Shown here in pieces: positions 1-9,281 of a stretch of 64,000 nucleotides of DNA. Source of the stretch: JANSWY01 sp965243755 (GTDB taxonomy: Bacteria > Bacteroidota > Bacteroidia > Cytophagales > Cyclobacteriaceae); NCBI GenBank assembly GCA_965243755.1, contig CBDEVW010000006.1, positions 868,001-932,000 on the forward strand, in the 5' to 3' direction. Under the pieces are notes generated by a model. That model did not search any database. It was not told where the DNA came from and saw nothing but the letters and a program-made list of their open reading frames with translations. Position numbers and translations under genes: made by a program. How positions within the stretch are numbered: position 1 is the first letter of the stretch; each line of letters opens with the position of its first letter.

Positions 1-2
1 AA

Positions 3-197
3 GAGAAAACTCAGGCTCACATCAATTTACAGGAGAATTCATTGTACCAATGCAGTGGGTGCATGACCATATACGATGAAAAATACGGAGATACGCAATC
101 CAACATACCTAGTGGAACGCCTTTTAACTCACTTCCTAAAAATTATGAGTGCCCGGTATGTGGCGGGAGTAAATCGGGTTTTCAAAAAATGGCTTAG
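3..197 (+). CDS. C-terminal rubredoxin domain of a truncated protein
   Basis: This is the 3' end of a gene that starts before the window; the frame is open from the first bases to a TAG at 195-197. The visible 64 residues contain a rubredoxin-type iron site: a CxxC pair (YQCSGC) followed about 30 residues later by CPVCGG. Rubredoxin domains carry single electrons through a mononuclear Fe(Cys)4 centre. The neighbour mobA suggests, by inference only, that the missing part belongs to a molybdoenzyme or nitrate/nitrite assimilation locus. A stand-alone rubredoxin is also possible because the true start is not visible. Confidence 0.75.
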   Translation, partial: EKTQAHINLQENSLYQCSGCMTIYDEKYGDTQSNIPSGTPFNSLPKNYECPVCGGSKSGFQKMA

Positions 198-199
198 TA

Positions 200-775
200 T
201 TATCTTAATTTCTTAATCTGCCCCACTTGTTCAAGATCTTCTTTGTTGTTGACATTGAAAACATCCAATTGATTAATTGGACTGACCACTTTGAGGTTTA
301 CTGTCCGTAACACGGATTGTAAGCTGTGATCTCCGTCTTCATAAGTTTCTATCAGGCGTTTATAGCTGCTACTTTCATATATAGTAAAGGTGGTCTCAAG
401 GAAATTCTCATTGGCCCTGTAGGTGGTTACCTGACAATCCCGGTCTCTGTGTTTGAGCAATGCCAGAATGTTTTCAGTGTTCACAAAGGGTAAATCACAT
501 GCAATGGTCAGCCATGCTGTTTTTGGAAATTTTTCAAAGGCCGATAAAATGCCTCCTTTAGGTCCAATGTTAGGATATTTGTCTACTATTTTGGGGAGCT
601 CCGCTGGTAGTTTGTCATTTTGCTCCCGGTTGCATGAAAGGTAGGTGTCAAGCCCAGCTTTCTCCAGCACCGACATCAAGTACCTGAACTGTGGTACTCC
701 ATGAAAGTCCAGCAAATATTTGTTCCGTCCAAGCCTCTTACTTTTCCCTCCAATAAGTATTAAAGCTTTTATCAT
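200..775 (-). CDS. mobA: Molybdenum cofactor guanylyltransferase (MobA-like)
   Basis: The 191-residue protein has the nucleotidyltransferase fold of MobA, which transfers GMP from GTP to molybdopterin to make the bis-MGD cofactor in the cytoplasm. The N-terminal signature LIGGKSKRLGRNK (about residues 7-19) gives the glycine-rich NTP loop and its lysine; ACDLPF near residue 93 is the metal-binding DxP region. The length is normal for MobA. The gene converges on the rubredoxin-domain gene with only two bases between stops. CTP or NDP-sugar transferases share the fold, but the short length and ACDLPF favour MobA. Confidence 0.85.
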   Translation of the reverse strand: MIKALILIGGKSKRLGRNKYLLDFHGVPQFRYLMSVLEKAGLDTYLSCNREQNDKLPAELPKIVDKYPNIGPKGGILSAFEKFPKTAWLTIACDLPFVNTENILALLKHRDRDCQVTTYRANENFLETTFTIYESSSYKRLIETYEDGDHSLQSVLRTVNLKVVSPINQLDVFNVNNKEDLEQVGQIKKLR

Positions 776-894
776 TTGTCCGTAAATTAGCTCACATTAT
801 TCATAAGATATAAAAAAACAACCACCTTAAGTGGCACAACTAATCCCGGAGCGTGGATTGTTCCATAACGACAAATTACTAAAAAAATTATTAA

Positions 895-1251
895 ATGAAA
901 CTAAGGATACTGGGAAATAAACTGCGTTATCGATTAACGCAGGGAGAAGTACAGGCATTGGAGTCTGGGGAAAGCGTGGTTGAAAAAGTTATATTTCCCG
1001 GAGGAAATGAAATGACCTATTCAGTAAAGCCTGGAAAACGGACGGAAATGGAAGTGAGCTTCAGCAACAACGAAATTTTACTTGAAGTGCCCTCAAATGA
1101 ACTAAACGATTGGTCGACAGATCAACGAGAAGGTATTTACAGGAATTGGGAAAATAACAGCTTTGAAGTGGCCCTGGAAAAGGATTTTCAATGTTTGCAC
1201 AAAAGACCGAACGAGGATGAATCCGATAATTATCCCAACCCACGAAAGTAA
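895..1251 (+). CDS. DUF7009 family protein
   Basis: This 118-residue acidic protein begins with a MKLRILGNKLRYRLTQGEV segment and ends with a DESDNYPNP tail, the arrangement I associate with DUF7009, a family of unknown function found in Bacteroidota, often close to molybdenum cofactor genes. It has no signal peptide or membrane segment and is probably cytosolic. It is divergent from mobA with about 120 bases between the starts, so the two could share a control region. The link to molybdenum metabolism is from context only. Confidence 0.7.
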   Translation: MKLRILGNKLRYRLTQGEVQALESGESVVEKVIFPGGNEMTYSVKPGKRTEMEVSFSNNEILLEVPSNELNDWSTDQREGIYRNWENNSFEVALEKDFQCLHKRPNEDESDNYPNPRK

Positions 1252-1566
1252 TTGAATTGTATTATTTTTAGTTGAAGACATTAACGGAATCATCGTGCAA
1301 CACGCTTATTGAGTGAATTATACACATGCATTATTTGTTGATTTCGCGGATTATTAAACATTTCGCAACAAATCCTCATTTCAATCCACATTGAATGATA
1401 ATATTTGATTTGTTAGGGGATTTCGTTGGTAATTATGCAAAAAAGCTTCCCATTCGTACAGAGAAAATACTCTTCCAGCCAGATTGCTCATTCTTACCAT
1501 AGTGTATACTTGTATTTTAATAATATTTGTCGCATTTTCAGCTTAGGCAATTCAACTTGGTAATTA
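1252..1566. other. Intergenic stretch
   Basis: About 315 AT-rich bases separate the DUF7009 gene from the propeller-chemotaxis gene. I see no open frame, repeat or terminator with a clear T-run. It presumably holds the promoter of the downstream gene, but no convincing TAnnTTTG box could be fixed. Confidence 0.5.
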
Positions 1567-4500
1567 ATGAATCTTTCAGCATACTTCAGGGCTATCCCTA
1601 TTCATATATTTTTCATTCTCTTTTTTCATTCAGTGAGTGGACAAAACCTAAACATAGGCTTTGATCATATCACCACCGATGAAGGACTGTCCACGGGGAC
1701 AGTAAATTGTATTTTCAAGGACTCAAAGGGTTTCATATGGATTGGAACCGCCGATGGGCTTAACAGGTATAATGCTTACAACATTGAGGTTTTTAAATAT
1801 AACCCAAAGGACCCCAATTCTATCGGTGGGAATGTTATCACCTCAATTGCGGAAGACAAAGACGGAAGAATATGGGTAGCGACCAGGAACAAAGGGATTT
1901 CGATTTACGATTGGTCTACCACACAATTTACACAATTAAAACATGACGCTCAGGATAGCCGATCACTTCCTTCAGATGAAATCAAATTTGTATTCCGCGA
2001 CAGTCAGGACCGAATGATTGTGGGGACCATTGGTGCCGGGTTGTGCCTTTATAATCCTAAGGAAAACAATTTCGAAATATTTCGCCATGATCCGGATGAC
2101 GAGTCCAGCATAAGTAATAACGCTATTCATGATATCATTGAAGACTCTCCTGGTAAATTCTGGTTGGGTTGCAATTCAGGGGCAGTGGATTACTTTGATA
2201 TGGCGAGTAACCGCTCTATTCGGTATGTTTACAACGATAACTATAAACTAAACGTCAATCGCAAGCCCATTTTAAAAGACAGATCCGGCAACATTTGGGT
2301 AGGAACTGACGGCAATGGCATATACATCCTCGATCCGGTAACTGGAAAATTCACAAGAATGACCAGAGAATCCAGTGGATTGACGCATAATATCATCACC
2401 TTTCTTTATGAACATGAAAATGGTCAGATATGGATTGGTACCGATGGTACCGGCATTAATATTTACGATCCCCTGTCTAAATCATTCCAGTACATTCGTA
2501 GTAACCCTTTTGATGAGAGAAGCTTAAGCAGCGATGCTGTGTACGATTTGTATGAAGACAATTCCGGGTTGTTTTGGGTAAGCACATTCAGAGGTGGGGT
2601 TAATTTGTATAGCCCTTACAAATCTAAATTCCGACACTACAAGAAGATTCCAGGAGATGAAAACAGCCTTAGCTTCAATTCAGTAATAAGCGTAGCTGAG
2701 AGCTCTGATGGTAAAATTTGGATTGGGACTGATGGCGGAGGTCTCGACCTGTTTGATCCAATCAATGAAACTTTTGAACATTTCAAACATAACCCTAACA
2801 ACGCAAATAGTCTGAGTAGCAATGTCATCAAAGCGATTTGTGAAGATAGCGATGGGATTGTCTGGACAGGAACTTATGCTGCAGGAATGAATAAGTATAA
2901 TCCCAGAACCGGCAGGTACAAGCGATATTATGCAGATCCTGGGAATCCTCGTGCACTGTCAGGAAATAACGTTTGGGGATTCCTGGAGGACCGGAGAGGG
3001 AACCTTTGGGTTGCGGTGCTGGGAGGAGGACTAAGCCTGCTTGATCGAAACACTGACACCTTTACTAATTTTCAGCATGACAATGCAGATCCTAAGTCGA
3101 TCAGCGGAGATGTGGTGAAAACTTTGTTTGAGGATAGCCGTGGGAACTTTTGGGTGGGAACTGAGTCTAACGGCATTAATCTGATGGATCGGGATAACCG
3201 AACCTTTAAACAATTCAGGCATGATCCTTTTGATTCAACGACAGTTTGTGGTAATAATATCCATACCATCTTTGAAGACCGACAAGGCAATCTGCTGATC
3301 GGAACAGAATCCGGTATGTGTACTTTCGATTATGGAAAATCAAAGTTTGTCCCACATCCTGCCAATGCCTATCTGCCTAATACAGTAATTGTTGGCATAC
3401 AGGAAGATGCATCGGGTTATCTCTGGATCAGTACCAACTATGGGTTGGCCCGCTTCGACCCGTCTTCTCCGGAAAGTACCATTGCCTTTGACAAGAACGA
3501 TGGACTTCAGGGCAATGAGTTCAATTATACTTCTTCTATTTATACCAGTAGTGGATTTATGGTATTTGGAGGTACGGAAGGGTTCAACATTTTCAGGCCC
3601 GATGAAATCAATTTCAATGCCTACGACCCAAACATCATCATTTCCGGGTTCAAATTGTTTGACAAAGAAATTAATGCGGGAGATGAATTTAAGGGAGATG
3701 TGGTTTTTACGGAACCATTGATCAATTTGACGAACCTGGAACTCAACTACAAGCAAAATGTATTTGAAATTGAATTTGCATCGCTTGATTATACAACACC
3801 AGGCAGGAATAAATACAGGTATAAACTTGAGGGATTTGATGACGAGTGGATCACTGTTGACGCCAGAAAGAGGAGTGCGACCTACATGAATTTACCACCT
3901 GATGAATATGTTTTCAAAGTTTATGGGACCAATAATGACGGTAAGGAATCGATTAAAAACAGGGTGTTATACATCACAGTTACTCCTCCGTTTTGGAATA
4001 CATGGTGGTTTAGGATAGTGGCTTTGGTAGTCATTGGATCTTTGCTCACAGCAGCTTATCAATGGCGGGTTCGCTCTTTGAAATCACAAAGGATACAACT
4101 GAGAAACGAAGTGGCTCACCGTACAGCTGAGCTGGAGGAGATGATTGAAATTATCAGGACCAATAGCGCGCAGATTACCGAAACGGGAAACACATTAAAA
4201 ATCAAATCCGGGCAGCTGGCTAATGACGCCAAAACACAGGACATCACCGCAAAGGGCATTGTGGAGGATATCGAGAACATGACTACCCACACCCGAAAAA
4301 ATGATCAGAATGCCCAGGTCACCAATGAGATTTCTGCTAATACAGTAAAGCAGTTAGAAAAGATCAGACAGGCTACATTAAGCAATATTCAGGAAATCAA
4401 AGCGATCTCTAATAAAATCCAGATACTGGAAGAGATATTCAAGCAAACTAATATCCTGGCCATAAATGCCTCCATAGAAGCCGCCAGGGCCGGAGAATAT

Positions 4501-4851
4501 GGTTCAGGGTTTTCGGTAATTGCCGCAGAGGTGAGGAAGCTTGCTGAGAGAAGCCGGGAAGCATCTTCAGAAATTGTTGGGCTTGCCAAAAAAGGCGTGG
4601 TAGAAACCGAACAGGTAGGTTCATTGATCCTCGAGTTTATCCCTGAAGTGGAGAAGTCAGCCTCATTGATTAAGGAGATTTCCCTTTCCAGTCAGGAGCA
4701 AAGTCATTCCATTGAAAATGTTAACCGATCATTGAAATCGTTTTTTGAGATATCCAGGCAGAACTCAAACGTATCGGGAGAGATATACAGCATATCATCT
4801 GAGCTTGACAGTCTAGCTAAATTCCTGAACGATAAAGTGAAAGAAATCTGA
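1567..4851 (+). CDS. Beta-propeller sensor fused to a methyl-accepting chemotaxis output domain
   Basis: The 1,094-residue protein has a signal peptide (residues 1-25), then about a dozen Reg_prop propeller blades, recognisable by repeated WIGTDGxGxxxYDP motifs up to about residue 690. A Y_Y_Y-type Ig domain follows, with a transmembrane helix near 812-832. This is the sensor half of Bacteroidota hybrid two-component systems. Instead of a kinase, the cytoplasmic part is a coiled coil with an MCP signalling hairpin: the tip region around residues 953-998 contains QTNILAINASIEAARAGE and EVRKLAERS. It should therefore signal to CheA/CheW. No HAMP domain is evident. No che genes are in the window. 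The start ATG precedes a good signal peptide. Confidence 0.9.
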   Translation: MNLSAYFRAIPIHIFFILFFHSVSGQNLNIGFDHITTDEGLSTGTVNCIFKDSKGFIWIGTADGLNRYNAYNIEVFKYNPKDPNSIGGNVITSIAEDKDGRIWVATRNKGISIYDWSTTQFTQLKHDAQDSRSLPSDEIKFVFRDSQDRMIVGTIGAGLCLYNPKENNFEIFRHDPDDESSISNNAIHDIIEDSPGKFWLGCNSGAVDYFDMASNRSIRYVYNDNYKLNVNRKPILKDRSGNIWVGTDGNGIYILDPVTGKFTRMTRESSGLTHNIITFLYEHENGQIWIGTDGTGINIYDPLSKSFQYIRSNPFDERSLSSDAVYDLYEDNSGLFWVSTFRGGVNLYSPYKSKFRHYKKIPGDENSLSFNSVISVAESSDGKIWIGTDGGGLDLFDPINETFEHFKHNPNNANSLSSNVIKAICEDSDGIVWTGTYAAGMNKYNPRTGRYKRYYADPGNPRALSGNNVWGFLEDRRGNLWVAVLGGGLSLLDRNTDTFTNFQHDNADPKSISGDVVKTLFEDSRGNFWVGTESNGINLMDRDNRTFKQFRHDPFDSTTVCGNNIHTIFEDRQGNLLIGTESGMCTFDYGKSKFVPHPANAYLPNTVIVGIQEDASGYLWISTNYGLARFDPSSPESTIAFDKNDGLQGNEFNYTSSIYTSSGFMVFGGTEGFNIFRPDEINFNAYDPNIIISGFKLFDKEINAGDEFKGDVVFTEPLINLTNLELNYKQNVFEIEFASLDYTTPGRNKYRYKLEGFDDEWITVDARKRSATYMNLPPDEYVFKVYGTNNDGKESIKNRVLYITVTPPFWNTWWFRIVALVVIGSLLTAAYQWRVRSLKSQRIQLRNEVAHRTAELEEMIEIIRTNSAQITETGNTLKIKSGQLANDAKTQDITAKGIVEDIENMTTHTRKNDQNAQVTNEISANTVKQLEKIRQATLSNIQEIKAISNKIQILEEIFKQTNILAINASIEAARAGEYGSGFSVIAAEVRKLAERSREASSEIVGLAKKGVVETEQVGSLILEFIPEVEKSASLIKEISLSSQEQSHSIENVNRSLKSFFEISRQNSNVSGEIYSISSELDSLAKFLNDKVKEI

Positions 4852-4856
4852 TCTGT

Positions 4857-5057
4857 TTACCGGCGATGCTTTGAATGGTGCTGATTATAGCGGTGGTAGT
4901 TCACCCTATGGTTTTTCTGTTTATATCCTTTTTTGCGATCCAGTTCTTTGGCATGTGCTTCTCCCTGCCATTGAAATCCCTTATCTGCACATCCAAAAGT
5001 ACAAATCAATAGCATGATCAGCAGGATAGATATTCCCTGTGAGCAATATGTTTTCAT
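4857..5057 (-). CDS. Small putative lipoprotein
   Basis: This 66-residue protein has a hydrophobic leader ending in a lipobox-like LLICTFGC (cysteine near residue 22), followed by a short, basic, histidine- and tyrosine-rich tail. It is probably exported and lipid-anchored. It converges tail-to-tail with the propeller-chemotaxis gene, only five bases apart. No family was recognised. The leader argues for a real gene, but the short length leaves doubt. Confidence 0.5.
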   Translation of the reverse strand: MKTYCSQGISILLIMLLICTFGCADKGFQWQGEAHAKELDRKKGYKQKNHRVNYHRYNQHHSKHRR

Positions 5058-5185
5058 GATAAAGTTGGTTTAAGCCACGAAAGCCTTTGTAAAAATATAA
5101 AAATTATAATAAAAAATATAATTTATCATATTTATATTTTGAGTAATGGTACTTTATGGAAGTTGTATTGTGTTATTTCGCACCA

Positions 5186-5929
5186 TTACATGGGCTCTGA
5201 AGTGTCTTCTGGTTGTTGCTTTAAGATGAATTTCAGGCTATAATAAAACAATCCAAAGCTCAATACTGCGATAAGTCCACCCCAGAACCAGTATGGTAAG
5301 AGTAGTTGATTGGCAATCTGGCCAGTATCCGACAGCATTTGTTTACCATCTATTACAGCATCACCCATAAACAGATAATCCAGTTGTCGGTAAGTACTAA
5401 TGGCAGCTTGAACACCTAGAAGCTGCACAAAAAATACAATTGATTTTGAAGATCCTTTCCATAGTATTAAAAAAGTACCAACGGCAATTACCAGGATCAT
5501 CACCACACCTATTAAAGACCTTACCCAGATAATAATTGATAAGATAAGACATACTTCAAAGAGGATAAGAGAAAATTTAGAGGTGCCATTGTTTTTAGAG
5601 GATAATAGAAATAAGCTACCAACTACTGGTGGTCCCAGAAGTCCTCCCGCTGCTACCAGCGCCTGCCTGATCTCCATCCCAGCTGGAAGAGCGAAAAAAG
5701 CTATTCCAGAGCCATTCGGGTAAATTTCCAATTTGTGAAATGTGCCTCCCACAATCAGTGCCGTCAGGCCGTGCCCCATTTCATGAAACCAGGTGCCCAG
5801 GATAGAAAAGGGGTAAAGGATGTAAGCGCCATAAGGTATGTGCCACAATATGATGGTGACAATGGCTATGGCTACCAAAAGAAAAAGGCGTTTGCCAGGT
5901 GAGGTTGTTTCCTGTGGTTCAGATTGCAT
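5186..5929 (-). CDS. M50-family membrane zinc metalloprotease
   Basis: The 247-residue protein is a multi-pass membrane protein with the zinc-binding HEMGH motif (His49, Glu50, His53) at the end of an early transmembrane helix, as in M50 peptidases that cut substrates within or near the membrane. At least six further hydrophobic segments follow. It resembles the short M50 proteins without a PDZ domain found in Bacteroidota rather than the longer RseP type. The substrate is unknown. The gene stands alone on its strand. Confidence 0.85.
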   Translation of the reverse strand: MQSEPQETTSPGKRLFLLVAIAIVTIILWHIPYGAYILYPFSILGTWFHEMGHGLTALIVGGTFHKLEIYPNGSGIAFFALPAGMEIRQALVAAGGLLGPPVVGSLFLLSSKNNGTSKFSLILFEVCLILSIIIWVRSLIGVVMILVIAVGTFLILWKGSSKSIVFFVQLLGVQAAISTYRQLDYLFMGDAVIDGKQMLSDTGQIANQLLLPYWFWGGLIAVLSFGLFYYSLKFILKQQPEDTSEPM

Positions 5930-6188
5930 CTCTATAATTCATTAGTGTGCGGAATTTAACGATTCCTTCAGAAGGAAACAATGGTGCTTAAGCCTCCTGA
6001 ATTCAAGAATTTTCATTAAACTATTTCAATAAATGTACTCTTTCAAGATTGATTTGAATAATAATTAGTCATGGGTTGTGCGCTCTTTATCGAATTATTA
6101 TGTGGAATAGTGATAATTTTCGACATAACAGCAACCTTTTAATTATATGTTTGTTAATATTAGGAGGACAATTTGATTCAACAAGGCT

Positions 6189-6410
6189 ATGAATTTTTTT
6201 ATTTGGCATCAAATAGGCGATAGTGTCTATCATCTTTCCACACGTGAGCAGCTCAAACGAGCACAAGCCAAGATCGAGGATCCTGACGATATCTTAATCC
6301 TTTACAAGTTTAAAGAGGAGAATCTAAAGCTGGCAAAGAAGATTATCAGCGAATTGAACAAGGTCAATAGCGACGACAATCTTCCTAACACAGGAAAAAT
6401 AGCATCTTAA
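6189..6410 (+). CDS. Small hypothetical protein
   Basis: A 73-residue soluble protein preceded by AGGAGG about 20 bases upstream. The middle and C-terminal parts are charged and helical (QLKRAQAKIED, KEENLKLAKKIISELNK). No domain was recognised. It lies alone upstream of the TonB-dependent receptor gene with about 150 bases between, so it is probably a separate transcript. Codon use looks like that of its neighbours. Confidence 0.55.
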   Translation: MNFFIWHQIGDSVYHLSTREQLKRAQAKIEDPDDILILYKFKEENLKLAKKIISELNKVNSDDNLPNTGKIAS

Positions 6411-6562
6411 GTTCTGGTTGCTTTTACTGTAATGCTGATTTGAATTGTCTCATGGGATTTACCCAACCTGCTATTAACCGAATTTCCCATTTGTAATAAT
6501 CAGACTGGAATTTTTCAAATAGTCTAAATTATCTCGTATATTAAATACAAACGGAGCTTTTA

Positions 6563-9271
6563 ATGGGAATTCTTGCAAAGTTTTCATTCCCCCACAAATT
6601 ATTACTATCAGCATTTTTGTTGGGAACAAATTTACTGTGCGGACAAACAGGCAATGTTTCAGGAGTTATTTCTGACCAGTTTGGGAATTTACCTGGAGCA
6701 AAAATCCTGGTTGATGGAACTTCAATAAACGTATATACAGATGTCAATGGTCAATACAGTCTTGACCTTCCACCTGGTACCTACGATTTGTCAGCCAAAT
6801 TTGTGATGTACCTCACAGCTTCCAGGGAAGTACAGGTTACCGCGGGAGATTCCGTTGAACTCAATATTAAACTGGAACCTGGGTTTTCTATTGACCAGCC
6901 CATATCAATTGGGGCCAGGGTAAAACCCAGGACGCTATTTGAGACAACCGTTCCGATTGATATCATCACACCGCAGGAAATTGAAAATTCCGGACAGACC
7001 GAACTGGGGCAATTATTACATTATCTGGTGCCATCATTTCACTCTACACATCAGACAATATCAGATGGTACTGACATGATCGATCCGGCGACTCTTAGGG
7101 GGTTGGGACCTGATCAGGTACTTGTTCTGATCAATGGCAAAAGGCGCCATAGCAGTTCTTTGGTTAATGTCAATGGGACCGTTGGGCGTGGATCTGTGAG
7201 TACTGATTTTAATGCCATACCTCTTTCTGCTATTGACCGAATTGAGTTATTGCGTGATGGAGCAGCCGCACAATATGGATCTGATGCTATTGCTGGAGTG
7301 ATCAATATTATCTTGAAGGAACAGCACAATATACTACACTTCAACAATCATGTTGGAATCAATACAGAAGGAGATGGGCTAACCTCAATGTCTTCGGTGA
7401 ATTTTGGATTTGAAGTTGGAGAAAGAGGTTTTGTAAACATTTCCGGGGAATTCAGAGAAAGGCAGGCGACTAATCGATCTGGACCGTATACAGGAAACGT
7501 GTTTTCCAATGACCAAAATATAGATGAGCAGGAAATCGCTGATACTAATTTTTTCGAAAGAACCGGTTTTGACAACAATCGGGTCATGGAAGTAGGAAAT
7601 GCTGCCACTGAAAACATTGGTTTCTTTTTTAATGGAGACATCCCGGTTTCAAATGCTGCTTCTGTGTATTTCCATGGCGGTCGTAACTTCAGAAAAGGCC
7701 AGTCACATGGTTTCTACAGGTTTCCCAAAGATGTGGATCGTGTAGTGAGTGAATTTTACCCGATCGGATTTTCGCCTCAATTCAATATAGAAGTACAGGA
7801 TGATGCATTGACATTGGGTGTGAGAGGAGTGAAGAAGTCATGGAACCTGGATTTTAGTCATACCTTTTCAAAAAATCAATTTGATATCAATGTTGATAAT
7901 TCCAATAACGCCAGCATGGGTTTGGCGTCACCCCGTAAATTTTATTCCGGGGGATTCCGTTATGGCCAAAATACCACTAATCTGGATGTTTCGAGGGCAA
8001 TCAACAGACTGGAAGGAATCAACATAGGATTTGGAGCGGAAATTAGGGTAGAGGCTTATGAGATAATGCCTGGAGACGAATCTTCATGGATAGATGGTGG
8101 CGAAACACTCATTGAGAATGGGGATACCATAACATTAGCCGCTGGCGCCCAGGGTTTTCCCGGGTTTCAGCCTTCGAATGAACTGTTGAAATTCAGGACT
8201 AATAAAGCGGTATATGGAGATATTGAAGCCCGCATGACTCAGAATTTTATTATTGGAACCGCCGCGAGGTATGAATCATACAGCGATTTTGGAGATCAGG
8301 CCATTTGGAAGCTTTCTACACGATACAGTTTGAACAGCAACATGAGCTTCAGTTTTGGCTACAGTACCGGATTTAGAGCACCATCATTGCATCAGGTATA
8401 TTTCAACAACATCAGTACGCAATTTGTAAATGGAGAGGCCGTTCAGGTAGGAACATTTAATAATGAAAGTGCGGTGACCGAAGCATTTGGTATTGAGCGA
8501 TTGAAGCCGGAATTATCCAATCACCTAACTGCTGGTTTTGTGTTGAAATCAGGAAAGTTTACGTGGTTCGTGGATTACTACTTTACCCAGATCAACAATC
8601 GCATTGTATTGTCTGGCCGGTTTGAAGAAGGTTATGAAACAATTTTAGATCCCTTGGGAGTGGGAGCAGCGCAATTTTTTACCAACGCCATTGATACTGA
8701 GACGAGAGGGGTAGACACCCGTTTTACCTATCAGGATAACCTCGGTGTGGGAGGGCTTTCCATATCAGTAGGAGGGAACATTACCAACACCAGTCTGGAA
8801 GGAGAAATTAAAACGTCCACAGAATTGGCAGGGCAGGGAGATGTCCTGTTTAACCGAGAGGAAATATCCAGAATAGAGTCAGTTCAGCCTAATTATAAAG
8901 TCATTGCAAATGCTTCATATAAACTTGGAAAACTCTCATTCAATATTGGAAATACCTATTTTGGCAAGGTAGAATATGTTCATCCAGCAGATGGATCTAC
9001 CGACAACTGGGTCATCAACGAGTTCACAGATCAGGTAGAAAGCAGGGATCAGACCTTCGATCCTAAATTGATTACTGACATGGCCGTGTCATGGAAATTG
9101 AACGAACACCTTAAATGGTTTGTTGGAGGCAATAATGTGTTCAATGTATATCCCGATAAACATAAGCATTCCGCAAACGAGAATAATGGTTTGTTTGTCT
9201 ACAGCCGAAGAGTTCAGCAGTTTGGAGTAAAGGGATCTTATGTATATTTAAGGTTACTATTGAGTTTGTGA
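6563..9271 (+). CDS. TonB-dependent outer-membrane receptor
   Basis: The 902-residue protein has a signal peptide (about 1-27), a carboxypeptidase-regulatory-like beta-sandwich (about 30-110), a plug domain with TLRGLGPDQVLVLINGKRR and the RIELLRDGAAAQYGSDAIAGV signature typical of TonB receptors, and a C-terminal beta-barrel ending in YLRLLLSL. It should import a ligand too large for porins using TonB energy. The ligand cannot be told from sequence; no SusD partner follows, which argues against a standard glycan PUL. Only ten bases separate it from the hybrid kinase downstream, so the two are probably co-transcribed. Confidence 0.93.
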   Translation: MGILAKFSFPHKLLLSAFLLGTNLLCGQTGNVSGVISDQFGNLPGAKILVDGTSINVYTDVNGQYSLDLPPGTYDLSAKFVMYLTASREVQVTAGDSVELNIKLEPGFSIDQPISIGARVKPRTLFETTVPIDIITPQEIENSGQTELGQLLHYLVPSFHSTHQTISDGTDMIDPATLRGLGPDQVLVLINGKRRHSSSLVNVNGTVGRGSVSTDFNAIPLSAIDRIELLRDGAAAQYGSDAIAGVINIILKEQHNILHFNNHVGINTEGDGLTSMSSVNFGFEVGERGFVNISGEFRERQATNRSGPYTGNVFSNDQNIDEQEIADTNFFERTGFDNNRVMEVGNAATENIGFFFNGDIPVSNAASVYFHGGRNFRKGQSHGFYRFPKDVDRVVSEFYPIGFSPQFNIEVQDDALTLGVRGVKKSWNLDFSHTFSKNQFDINVDNSNNASMGLASPRKFYSGGFRYGQNTTNLDVSRAINRLEGINIGFGAEIRVEAYEIMPGDESSWIDGGETLIENGDTITLAAGAQGFPGFQPSNELLKFRTNKAVYGDIEARMTQNFIIGTAARYESYSDFGDQAIWKLSTRYSLNSNMSFSFGYSTGFRAPSLHQVYFNNISTQFVNGEAVQVGTFNNESAVTEAFGIERLKPELSNHLTAGFVLKSGKFTWFVDYYFTQINNRIVLSGRFEEGYETILDPLGVGAAQFFTNAIDTETRGVDTRFTYQDNLGVGGLSISVGGNITNTSLEGEIKTSTELAGQGDVLFNREEISRIESVQPNYKVIANASYKLGKLSFNIGNTYFGKVEYVHPADGSTDNWVINEFTDQVESRDQTFDPKLITDMAVSWKLNEHLKWFVGGNNVFNVYPDKHKHSANENNGLFVYSRRVQQFGVKGSYVYLRLLLSL

Positions 9272-9281
9272 TATAGGGGAA

